Of a stretch of DNA of 64,000 bases, positions 46,017 to 56,790 are shown one piece after another (position 1 is the first letter of the stretch; each line of letters starts with the position of its first letter). A program made the position numbers and the translations under genes. Under the pieces are notes generated by a model, which searched no databases, was not told the origin of the DNA, and saw only the letters and a program-made list of their open reading frames with translations. The stretch is from Hygrocybe punicea (taxonomy: Eukaryota > Basidiomycota > Agaricomycetes > Agaricales > Hygrophoraceae): positions 3,844,001 through 3,908,000 of the forward strand of contig OY744467.1 of NCBI GenBank assembly GCA_963556145.1, given 5' to 3'.

Positions 46017-48676
46017 ATGGGCAGGCTTATTCCCACTGCACTCAAGGACCGTGTTCCCATATTGTACCACCAGCACAACATGTCTATCAAGGGGATCTGC
46101 AAGGTACTTGGTATTAGGAAATCTTCAGTATACCACGCCCTCCAGTATCATCAGAAATACGGCGTCACTTCCAATCCCTGTAAAGTACAGCGCGGGCGCA
46201 AACTCACCACATCCGATATCATTTTCATTATCTCCCTTCTTGAAAACTCCCCAACACTGTTTCTTGATGAAATCCAGGACCAATTGTACCATCACCGAAA
46301 GATCGCTGTCTCCGTATCCACGCTTACTCGCACATTGCGCCGGATCGATTACACCAACAAGCAAGTGTCCCGTGAAGCCATCGAAAGGGATCAGCTCCGA
46401 CGAGCTGCCTATATGAACCACATTGGCCAGATCATCACCAACCCTGACATGCTGATGTTTACGGATGAATCTTCTGTGGATAGGCGGACCATGACACGCA
46501 GGAAGGGCTGGGCGAAGGCTGGGAGTCATTGTGTACAGCGCCAATATTTCATCCGAGGTCAGAGGTATAGCGTACTCCCTGTCCTGACGCTTGATGGTAT
46601 CATTGCATACGATATCGTGGAAGGATCCGTTACATCGGCAAGGTTTTTGCAGTTTTTGACAGAATTTATTGTAAGTTTCAATCTAATGTGTCTTCACGTC
46701 ACTAAATTCATACTAGATACCACTCACAAACCCTTATCCTGGCCCTCGAAGTGTGCTCGTCCTCGACAATTGTAACACTCACCATGCAGAAGAAGTCCGT
46801 GAACTTGTTGAAGATCACGCGTGTAAGTGTCACGACTAGCGGTCGTGTGATGGATCAGTGGACCAAACGGTTGCTCGATGTCGGCGGTAATAGAGGCAGG
46901 GTTTCCAGGGATAAGGTTCAGGTGATGTAATTTGGATGAAGTTTGTTACGTCTAGTACAACTGCTAGGAGTAATACAAGAGGTCAAAGTTAGGGATCTAC
47001 GTGCTTCTCGCTCGACGTCTTTTATACCCTTCGTCCCCCCCCGCAGCCTCTGTGAGTCGTATGAGCACCGACTCACTTTTAGTCGCCCTGTGAGTAGACG
47101 CGTCAGCTCTGCCGCAGTACCCTACGTTCGTCATCGCCGGAACTGCGGTGCCGGTACGTTCCGTAACTTCGTGGCATCGGTCTGATGTGTCATGGGTGGG
47201 TCCGCAAGGGGACACGTCACCTCGGCGGCTTGATCCGTTGTTGTTGCTGCTGCCGTGTGACGTGTCATTGCTGTGAATCGTGGGGGGTCGGAATGCCTCA
47301 AATGTTGATAGGGGGATCTCGGGGTCGATCACCCCGTGGATTCGTCGTGCTCCTCGGATTACTGTTGCGAGGAGGAACGCGTATGCGATAACGATAGCGA
47401 TAACGGCGGCAGCGATTGATGGTGTCATGATTCGGTCTTTGACAGGTGTGGGTGGTGATGGTGTGGGTGGGGTGTCTATTGTCTTTGTGTGAATGATGGG
47501 AAGAATGGTGTCGTCTGATGGAAAGCGGAGTTTTGAACGTCTGGTCACGTGCGGGTCTTGCTGGCAGTTGCCGGTGGACCGTTCTTGGTGATAGGGTCTT
47601 CTTCGTTGTGTATAAAGCTTGGTGGTTTCTGCATGCTTGTCCTGCAGAAATGCGATGTGTCTCCACCCTTATCACCAAGTCACTTTCTTCAAGGCTTCTT
47701 CGCTCTTCTCCCCCACCCCAGTTATCAAGGTTAATTGTTATACGTTCCACCACCTTATACAACTCTCAGCTTCTGATCGGGATCTCTATTGGGCTCTGGG
47801 TCGGTGTTTCGCTTGCGGGAAGGCTAGGCATCGCACGGAGTGTTGCCCGCTGGTTAAGGTACACAAGGTCCTTTTGTGCCAGTTACTGGCCGACCCGTAC
47901 CGTGAGTGCTTTGGTCGGTGGAACATCTGGGGTTTTCTGATTGAGTCTTTATTCTAGAATTGGATGATGCGTGGAGGTCGGAGGAGTCGTCCGCCGAGAT
48001 ACCGCCGCTAGTCACAGTGAGCTGGGGCTCATCGTCTGAGGACCTGAGGGGTCCTTCTCCGGAGCCGGTCGGGGACTTGACTTATCGTGAGTCTGGCTTC
48101 CCACTGCCATTCGGGGTGGCATCGAGGTTTATGGTTGTTTGTCGCACAGCGATTGAAAGGTCTTTGGAAAGGGAGGTTGAGCGGTTCCTGGATGACATGC
48201 GCGTCCAGTTGGGGTCGTCGGTCTCGGATGCGATTACTGTAGAATAGTGTAATTGCATCATCTGTACTTGTATCTGGTCTGGTGCCCCTTCCAGGGGTTT
48301 TGTGAATGTAATGTCTCCCCCGCTCTGCAGGGTGTGTGAATCGTAAGGGTTTGTCTGACAATCTGTCAAAGATCGTCATGAAAATAAGTGGTATCTGAGG
48401 AAAAATGTATGGGGGTGACGTATTTTCATGACAGTAAGCTCACTCTGCTTGTGGAATGCTGCCGGAACTAATGAGGAATATATTGCAGTATGTAAACTTG
48501 TTTTTCTACTGCCATACTCTCCCGACTTCAATCCCATCGAGCACGCATTTTCTTCGATGAAGGCTTTCTTGCGTCGCAGCCGTTCTGAATCTACTGTGTA
48601 TGATATTATGATGGCCTGTAATAGTATTACTCCATCCAAGGCAGCAGGTTGGTTTCAGAACAGTGGTTATATCTAG
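46017..48676 (+). CDS. Tc1/mariner (DDE) transposase, split by a long intron-like insert
   Basis: ATG 46017 (MGRLIPTALKDRVPILYHQH) begins a helix-turn-helix region with MSIKGICKVLGIRKSSVYHA. The DDE domain follows: first Asp in MLMFTDESSVDRRTMTRRKG, second Asp in SVLVLDNCNTHHAEEVREL (after a short intron near 46672-46721), and the third acidic residue in LLPYSPDFNPIEHAFSSM at 48515-48565. Between EDHA (46810-46821) and CKLVFLLPY (about 48493) lie 1.67 kb that start GTAAGT and end TTGCAG. Joining gives EDHALCKLVFLLPY, in frame. So it may still splice. It ends at 48676 (SKAAGWFQNSGYI). Confidence 0.82.
46828..48440 (+). mobile_element. LTR-retroelement-like DNA inside the mariner intron
   Basis: It begins TGTCACGACTAGCGG, like many fungal LTRs, a few bases after the splice donor. 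A plus-strand frame at 47619-47957 carries a gag-type zinc knuckle CFACGKARHRTECC (C-x2-C-x4-H-x4-C). A second frame, 47960-48247, follows. On the minus strand a frame at 47548-46997 has a hydrophobic stretch (SIAAAVIAIVIAYAFLLATV). No protease, RT or integrase and no second LTR found. Likely a decayed or non-autonomous Gypsy-type element; the right limit is uncertain and near an inverted repeat GTCATGAAAATA / TATTTTCATGAC (48378-48434). Confidence 0.5.
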
Positions 48677-49808
48677 TCTTCTCCATTTTGTACACATCAT
48701 CTGAATCTATGCGCTGCAATTATTTCTCAACATGTTGGGCATCGGGTTAGGCAAAAAACGGCAACAGTATATTGTGAGGCATCGAAACAACTACGCTACT
48801 AACTACGTATCATGGTATATATTTTTGAAAACAGACTAGCGGAATGGGTCATCGTCCTCGGCTTCAGCACTTGGGTAGGGAGCAACGTAGCCTGGTGGCA
48901 CCGGAAACCAGTCCTGACGCCCCTCGCAGAAATACCAGACAACACAATCCTGCATCGACCCTTTGTCTCCTCGTTTCATGTGTGGGCCATAGAACCGTTT
49001 ACATCCCCCATCATTCCAACGCTGTTCATATTTGACAGGATCGCTCTCTGTGCTTTGGGCTAAGTTTGACAAATCCAATCCGTCAAGATTAGTCGAGCCT
49101 TGGCCGGGATTGTGTCACTTCGCCGGGTTTGGATCACTCCAAGAGACCGTAACCTTGTCTTTCCCTGTAGATTTCTCCTGCTCCCGCTGACGCTTCGCCA
49201 TGTGATTCCACCAATCAGTGCCGCCTCGTTTTAGCCGGAGTGCATCGCCTGGGGCTATACCCACATCTGATGCTGTGAGATCCGTGAGTGCGACGTCGGA
49301 GAGTATGTCGGGCCCATAGCGTTTGAGCTGCAACGGTATTGCGTAGTTCATAGCACCCTCAACACCTAACCGCTCCTCTGCATAGCTAAGATAACGGCGG
49401 ATGTCAGAGGGACTATGCGTTAGCGGTGGGGATAATCGTCAAGGCAAATTGAGTGGGGTTTTGGTTGGAGTCGGTGCAGCTGAAACAACACTGTCTGGTC
49501 GTATGACCTGAGTAAATGAAGAGATGATTTGTGCGATGGCTGTAAGATCGGAGACCGGTGCAGCAGAGCTTTCTGTGCGGGTGTCTGGAATGGCTGAGTT
49601 ATTGACAAGTCGATTGCGAGGAGGGTCACGGAATGCCAAATCAAATGCCTGCGTCGAGGGTGGGTCAAAGAGAGTAGCTTTGGCCTCATGCTAAATAAAA
49701 GTGTGAGATGATGGGTGATGAACAAAACAAGAAGCCTCACAATTGCCATTGCCCACTCTCGCATCATGAACGGTGTGAGCCGCAGCTTGTAACCATTCGC
49801 GCATACAT

Positions 49809-51650
49809 CAGTAGACCCAGTCGTTTTGGTTAACCCGATCGCAGATATAGTTGCAAAAGGTAGGTACACATAGCGCAGTTGCTTGCTGGGGGGGTAGGTT
49901 AACCCAAAAGACAGCTCTTGCTGGGGAAATGTGGTGTGGTAGGTTGACCCAGGTACAGATCTTGCTGGTCAAGGGCGCCTGGGTGGGTCAACCCGGTGTC
50001 AGCTCTGCCATGGGGTAGGTTAACCCAGGGCAGCTATTCCAGGATGGATGGGTTGACCCAGGTCCAGCTGTTCAAGCCATGTGGGTTTACCTGGCTTCAG
50101 TTATTGCTGCAGCACTGGGTTGACCCTAGACCAGTTCTTGCTGCACACTGGGGTTGACCTGGACCCAGCTGTTGCTGTGGCATTGGGTTGACCAGGGCCC
50201 AGCACATGCTGGAGGGGGTGACTGGGGTCCAGCGATTGCTGGGTTGACCTGGCCCCAGCTCTGGCTGCAGGATTGGGTTGACCTGGCCCCAGCTCTTGCT
50301 GCAGGATTGGGTCAACCCAGGTCCAGCTCTTGTTGCAGCATCGGGTCAACCCAGGTCCAGCTCTTACTGCTGCACCGGGTGCACCCAGGGCCAGCTTTTG
50401 CTGCAGCACTGGGTCAACCCAGGGCCAGCTATTGCTGGAGCATTGGGTTGACCTGGTCCCAGCTCTTGCTGCAGCACTGGGTTGACCCAGGTCCAGCACC
50501 TCCTGCAGGGCTTGGGTTGACCAGGGTCCAGCTATTGATGCAGCACTTGGTTGACCCAGGTCCAGCAATTACTGCACCATTGGGTTGACCTGGTCCCAGC
50601 TCTTGCTGCAGCACTGGGTTGACCGGGGTCCAGCTATTGATGCAGCACTTGGTTGACCCAGGTCCAGCACCTCCTGCAGGGCTTGGGTTGACCAGGGTCC
50701 AGCTATTGATGCAGCACTTGGTTGACCCAGGTCCAGCAATTACTGCGCTATTGGGTTGACCTGGTCCCAGCTCTTGCTGCAGCACTGGGTTGACCTGGGT
50801 TCAGCACTTCCTGCAGGGCTTGGGTTGACCAGGGTCCAGCACTTCCTGCAGGGCTTGGGTTGACCAGGGTCCAGCTATTTCTGCAGCACTGGGTTGACCC
50901 TGGCCCAGCACTTGCTGCGGGGTAGGTTGACTGGGGTCCAGCTATTGCTGCAGCACTGGGTTGACCTGGTCCCAGCTCTTGCTGCAGCACTTGGTTGACC
51001 CAGGTCCAGCAATTACTGCGCCATTGGGTTGACCTGGTCCCAGCTCTTGCTGCAGCACTGGGTTGACCGGGGTCCAGCTATTGATGCAGCACTTGGTTGA
51101 CCCAGGTCCAGCACCTCCTGCAGGGCTTGGGTTGACCAGGGTCCAGCTATTGATGCAGCACTTGGTTGACCCAGGTCCAGCAATTACTGCAGCATTGGGT
51201 TGACCTGGTCCCAGCTCTTGCTGCAGCACTGGGTTGACCGGGGTCCAGCTATTGATGCAGCACTTGGTTGACCCAGGTCCAGCACCTCCTGCAGGGCTTG
51301 GGTTGACCAGGGTCCAGCTATTGATGCAGCACTTGGTTGACCCAGGTCCAGCAATTACTGCAGCATTGGGTTGACCTGGTCCCAGCTCTTGCTGCAGCAC
51401 TGGGTTGACCAGGGTCCAGCTATTGCTGCAGGGTAGGTTGACTGGGGTCCAGCCCATTCTGTAGCGTTGGTTTGATCCTGGACCCACTCAATCGGCAGGA
51501 TTGGGTTCACCACGGTCTGGCTATTGCTCCAGCACTGGGTTGCCATGCTCAGCTCTTGCTGCAGAATTGGGTTGACCCTGGCCTAGCTCTCGCTGCAGGA
51601 TTTGGTTGACCAGGATCCAGCTCTTGCTGCCATGTGGGCTCATGTTGGTC
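49809..51650 (-). repeat. Left arm: 34-bp satellite
   Basis: The arm is made of a 34-bp unit, consensus GGGTTGACCTGGTCCCAGCT then CTTGCTGCAGCACT, in tens of variant copies. A higher-order period of 170 bp (five units) is clear between 51061 and 51231. The unit is not a multiple of three, so all frames are open in repeats of 34 codons; I do not take these as genes. Confidence 0.92.
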
Positions 51651-52040
51651 CACAGGCTTGAGCCACACCCCAGTCTGCCTGCAATTATTTCATGTTCACA
51701 ACATTGACAGAGCTCACACCAGCTCAAGCCAATATTTACTCAGAAACTGCCATATAAAGTCCTCAAAAATTTTCAATCTGTACATGACACACAATGTACC
51801 ACATAATATAATTTGAATGCACTTATTAAAAGCACAGGGAATAGCAAAATTAAAACATTATTATTTTGACAATGCACAATATCTTACTTTCACTATCAGC
51901 TATCAGCCGTTACAGGAGCTATTTATTCCCAATGACAATCTATGACAAAATCAGAACTTACCCCACTTCAAATATTGTGCTTTTCTATTTAATATTGCTC
52001 AATTCTCCATTGGAATCAATATATATATCCTCACTATTAC

Positions 52041-53010
52041 TTAAAATAGACACATAAATTTAATGATTATTTTATCCAAATACATAATTATATAGTGAAG
52101 GGCAGAAGGCAGGTGAGAGGAAGATAGGGGAGTGGGAGAGGGAGGAAGGTGGGAGTGGGAGAAGGGAGTGGGAGTGGGAGAAGGGAGTGGGAGTGGGAGA
52201 AGGGGGAAGGTGGGAAGGCAGAAGGGACGGGAGGGAGACAGAGATGGAGACGGAGAGGGAGAGGGAGAGGGAGAGGGAGAGGGAGGAGAGTGGAATGTAC
52301 ATACGTTCCCGTTGTCCTCGTCGTCTTCGTCTACGTCTCCGCCGTCCTCGTCCCGTCGTCCTCGTCCTGTCGTCCTCGTCTGCGTCTCCGCCGTCCTCGT
52401 CCCCGTCGTCCCCGTCGCTGTCGTTCCCGTTCCCGTCGTTCCCGTCGTCGTCGTCATCGTCCTCGTTGTCGTCGTCATCCGCGTCTCCGTCCCCGTCGTC
52501 GTCCTCGTCGCCACCTGGATGGTTGTCGTCGTCCCCCGGATGGTCGTCGTCGTCTCCGTCGTCCTGTCGTCCCGTCGCTATCCTTCTCCGTCCCGTTGTC
52601 CCGTCGCCGGCCGTCTGTGACCTCGTCGACTGACCTCATCGTTGCCGTCATGGTTGTCTCGGCCGTCCGTCCTGGTCGTTGGCGCATCCTCGTACCCGGC
52701 CTCGCGGCCTCGTTTCCGCCATCCTCACGGTGGCCGTTTTCGTCGGCTTCCGTTCTGTTTGCTGGCGTGTTGTGTTCTGGTGATGGGTTTTTGGATTCGC
52801 CTGTGTTTGGCGTGGTGTAGCTGCAAAAGGTCAACAATTAGCAAAGAAGACAAAAATGTTCAAATCAGAAATTTACCTTGGGTGCTCCTCTGCACCCGTC
52901 TGACGCGTTGACGCGTTGTTGAAATCAACGAGTCGAAGCTTTGAACTCGCGCGGGAAAGCCAACCGGCTGTTGCCGATTTCCCAAACGGGTTCGAGTTGC
53001 CAAACATGGA
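52041..53010 (-). other. Gene-like low-complexity unit, left of foldback centre
   Basis: Minus strand: a unique piece (RTRLGNRQQPVGF, STRQRVRRVQRSTQG) ends at a donor-like GTAAAT (about 52876), then an acceptor TTTTTGCAG (about 52822), then a Thr/Arg/Gly-rich frame encoded by imperfect GACGACGGGAAC repeats, then pyrimidine/purine runs. It mirrors 53700-54770. I do not recognise a family. Confidence 0.35.
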
Positions 53011-53159
53011 AGTGTCGCTGAAGCTTTTGAATCTTCTAGCATGCACAACAATGCATGCATACCCGAAGTGAGATCCTCAAAAGGTGTAAATATGGTATAT
53101 CTACCCTCATACCAAAATTTGTATTTTATTCGGCCCTGCATCAAGAGCTATTCACAATT

Positions 53160-53515
53160 TATTCCATTCCTCTGCCAGAATTGGACCCTTAATGATCTAA
53201 CTTTGTCTTAAAAATCTGAAATTAATCTAAGGAGTACTTTAATGAGTACTCATTGTGGTACACATAAGTGCCTGATTGTGGGTGGACCAGGACCTTTGTT
53301 TCAGCCAAGCAAATGCACAGAATTGTGCATTGTGGCTGACCCATCAACCGAGTCCGAACTTCAAGTTCAGCTTTACTTTGAACCTTTCATTTCTTGGCTA
53401 CAACAGATTCCGGGACCACCAAGTGCCAGGCACTGATCATCAATACAATAGATACTTTACATAGTAGTTTCCAAATTATTCTCATATTTTTCAGAGCAAT
53501 ATTGGTAAAGTAGCA
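53160..53515. other. Loop region of the giant foldback
   Basis: The middle, roughly 53200-53515, has no inverted partner. It includes CCGAGTCCGAACTTCAAGTTCAG-type words (53347) also seen near other gene starts in this window. No gene. Confidence 0.6.
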
Positions 53516-53699
53516 CTTTAAGGGTCCAGAATTGGCAGGGAGGTATCAATGAATCATGGATATCTCTCTATGTATGCCATAATAAAATACAAAATTTGGG
53601 GAGGATGTAGTTAGAGGCTAATTCTATCTCTACATGGTCTTAAATGTGCTACACAGTCGTTGTGCTCCATGCAATTACACTGAGAAAAGTAATATCTTG

Positions 53700-54770
53700 G
53701 TTACATATAAGGCAACTCGCGCCCGTTTGGGCAATCGGCAACCTCCGGCGTGGGTTCAAATCGTCGCGTACTCCACGATGCGTCCACGAGAACAGCAACA
53801 GCAGCAAAATCAAGTAGAAGGTAAGTAGATTTCTCAAACTTTATTACTATTACTATGCTAGATAATATTATTGTTTTTATGAAGGACTTTCTCACTGCCG
53901 CGCCTGAAATTAACCACAACAGGCATGCCCGCGCCATGTCACGTCAACACCCAACTGAAGGGCCGAAACGGCGGATGGCAGGCAACGACGGGGACAGAGG
54001 CGACGAGGGCACAGACGGCCAGCCAGGGAAGACGACGGGGACGGAGATGGCCAGCGAAGAGACAACAGGACGACGGGAGCATCCAGGGAACGACGAGGAC
54101 GACGACGGGGACGGAGACGGGGATGACGACAACGAGGACGAGAGGATGACGACAATGACGACGACAATGACAATGACAATGACAATGACAAGGAGGACGA
54201 TGGGAACGGGGACGACGGGAACGGGAACAACGGGGACGGCTAGCGAGGGGACGATAGGACGACGCAGACGACGACGACGATCTGGCGGACGACGAGGACT
54301 ACGGGCGATGACAACGACAACGAGGACGATGATGACACCGAGAGGAACGACGGGAACGGGAACGACAGGGACCGGAACGGCGGAAACGGGGACGATGGGG
54401 ACGGGGACGACTGGGACGGGAACGACGAGGACGAGGACGGTGGAGACGTAGACAAAGACGACGAGGACAACGGGAACGCAACCGGTCTGTACTTCCGACT
54501 CTCCTCCCTCTCCTCCTCCCTCTCCCTCTCCCTCTCCCTCTCCCTCTCCCTGCTGCCCTTGCCTGCTGCCTTCCCACCTTCCCTCTTCTCCCACTCCCAC
54601 TCCCTTCTCCCACACCCACCTTCCTCCACTCCACACCCACCTTCCTCCCACACCCACAACCACCTTCCTCCCACTCCACACCCACCTATCTTCCTCTCAT
54701 CTGCCTCCTGCCCTTTACTATTTAATTATGTATTTGGATATAATTATTATTAAATTTATGTGTCTACTTT
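53700..54770 (+). other. Gene-like low-complexity unit, right of foldback centre
   Basis: Plus strand: RARLGNRQPPAWVQIV, then MRPREQQQQQNQVEG up to a GTAAGT donor at about 53821 and an acceptor near 53883, then Thr/Gly/Met-rich repeats of GACGACGGGAACGGG units (53950-54470) and a CTCTCCCTCTCC run. An inverted, diverged relative of 52041-53010. Confidence 0.35.
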
Positions 54771-55140
54771 ATTGCTATTTGCATATACAATGACCTTTTT
54801 GAAAAATAAATCTTTTAAAGAAGGAGGTCCTAGTAAAATGATAACTTGTGAAATACTGCACCAAATTGCATAGTTTGAGAGGGACAGTTTGTCTATGTCC
54901 TAAGGGCCACTGTTCCCTCCATTTACAATTTCAAAATATGTGTTATATAGAAAGTTATAGGGGAATTGTTGAATTGAGTCATTGTAACTTGTATGATGAA
55001 TATCTGTACAAGAAATGCTTGGATTGACATGGTTGTAGAGGGAAAGTTGTTCTATTTTTCAAGGGCTACAAGGACCCATACCATGTTTTTCCATATTTTG
55101 GATTATTGTAATGTTATTTATACAAAGGACATTTTTGTGT

Positions 55141-56790
55141 AATCCTGCCGATTGAGTGGGTCCAGGATCAAACCAACGCTACAGAATGGGCTGGACCCCA
55201 GTCAACCTACCCTGCAGCAATATCTGGACCCTGGTCAACCCAGTGCTGCAGCAAGAGCTGGGACCAGGTCAACCCAATGCTGCAGTAATTGCTGGACCTG
55301 GGTCAACCAAGTGCTGCATCAATAGCTGGACCCTGGTCAACCCAAGCCCTGCAGGAGGTGCTGGACCTGGGTCAACCAAGTGCTGCATCAATAGCTGGAC
55401 CCCGGTCAACCCAGTGCTGCAGCAAGAGCTGGGACCAGGTCAACCCAATGCTGCAGTAATTGCTGGACCTGGGTCAACCAAGTGCTGCATCAATAGCTGG
55501 ACCCTGGTCAACCCAAGCCCTGCAGGAGGTGCTGGACCTGGGTCAACCAAGTGCTGCATCAATAGCTGGACCCCGGTCAACCCAGTGCTGCAGCAAGAGC
55601 TGGGACCAGGTCAACCCAATGGCGCAGTAATTGCTGGACCTGGGTCAACCAAGTGCTGCAGCAAGAGCTGGGACCAGGTCAACCCAGTGCTGCAGCAATA
55701 GCTGGACCCCAGTCAACCTACCCCGCAGCAAGTGCTGGGCCAGGGTCAACCCAGTGCTGCAGAAATAGCTGGACCCTGGTCAACCCAAGCCCTGCAGGAA
55801 GTGCTGGACCCTGGTCAACCCAAGCCCTGCAGGAAGTGCTGAACCCAGGTCAACCCAGTGCTGCAGCAAGAGCTGGGACCAGGTCAACCCAATAGCGCAG
55901 TAATTGCTGGACCTGGGTCAACCAAGTGCTGCATCAATAGCTGGACCCTGGTCAACCCAAGCCCTGCAGGAGGTGCTGGACCTGGGTCAACCAAGTGCTG
56001 CATCAATAGCTGGACCCCGGTCAACCCAGTGCTGCAGCAAGAGCTGGGACCAGGTCAACCCAATGGTGCAGTAATTGCTGGACCTGGGTCAACCAAGTGC
56101 TGCATCAATAGCTGGACCCTGGTCAACCCAAGCCCTGCAGGAGGTGCTGGACCTGGGTCAACCCAGTGCTGCAGCAAGAGCTGGGACCAGGTCAACCCAA
56201 TGCTCCAGCAATAGCTGGCCCTGGGTTGACCCAGTGCTGCAGCAAAAGCTGGCCCTGGGTGCACCCGGTGCAGCAGTAAGAGCTGGACCTGGGTTGACCC
56301 GATGCTGCAACAAGAGCTGGACCTGGGTTGACCCAATCCTGCAGCAAGAGCTGGGGCCAGGTCAACCCAATCCTGCAGCCAGAGCTGGGGCCAGGTCAAC
56401 CCAGCAATCGCTGGACCCCAGTCACCCCCTCCAGCATGTGCTGGGCCCTGGTCAACCCAATGCCACAGCAACAGCTGGGTCCAGGTCAACCCCAGTGTGC
56501 AGCAAGAACTGGTCTAGGGTCAACCCAGTGCTGCAGCAATAACTGAAGCCAGGTAAACCCACATGGCTTGAACAGCTGGACCTGGGTCAACCCATCCATC
56601 CTGGAATAGCTGCCCTGGGTTAACCTACCCCATGGCAGAGCTGACACCGGGTTGACCCACCCAGGCGCCCTTGACCAGCAAGATCTGTACCTGGGTCAAC
56701 CTACCACACCACATTTCCCCAGCAAGAGCTGTCTTTTGGGTTAACCTACCCCCCCAGCAAGCAACTGCGCTATGTGTACCTACCTTTTGC
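55141..56790 (+). repeat. Right arm: 34-bp satellite
   Basis: Inverted copy of the left arm, with the same order of unit variants, equal length and almost no differences. Confidence 0.92.

Larger units (their letters stand above)
45889..48700 (+). mobile_element. Tc1/mariner-type transposon with an insert in its gene
   Basis: The left end is set by a 128-bp match to 57535-57662, both starting TA then CAGCTGTTTTCATCGAGG. This end includes the palindrome CTCCAAAATTTGGAG. The transposase follows at 46017. I could not find a matching right terminal repeat; a weak TGAAAACAG at 48828 is not convincing. The gene is split by 1.67 kb of foreign DNA. Confidence 0.75.

Noticed and set aside
48820..48845. 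Right terminal repeat of the mariner element (TGAAAACAG)
   Set aside because: Only nine bases match the left end, and the position overlaps the 3' end of the split gene.
50097..51500. CRISPR-like array
   Set aside because: Units are contiguous 34-bp satellite repeats without unique spacers, in a eukaryotic genome.
49880..51650. Repetitive open frames (GSTKCCINSW-type) as a secreted or structural repeat protein
   Set aside because: The 34-bp unit keeps all frames open by periodicity; the same frames occur mirrored in the other arm, with no sign of coding constraint.
52132..52820. Arg/Ser/Val-rich plus-strand proteins in the foldback
   Set aside because: Antisense frames of GACGACGGGAAC-type microsatellite DNA.
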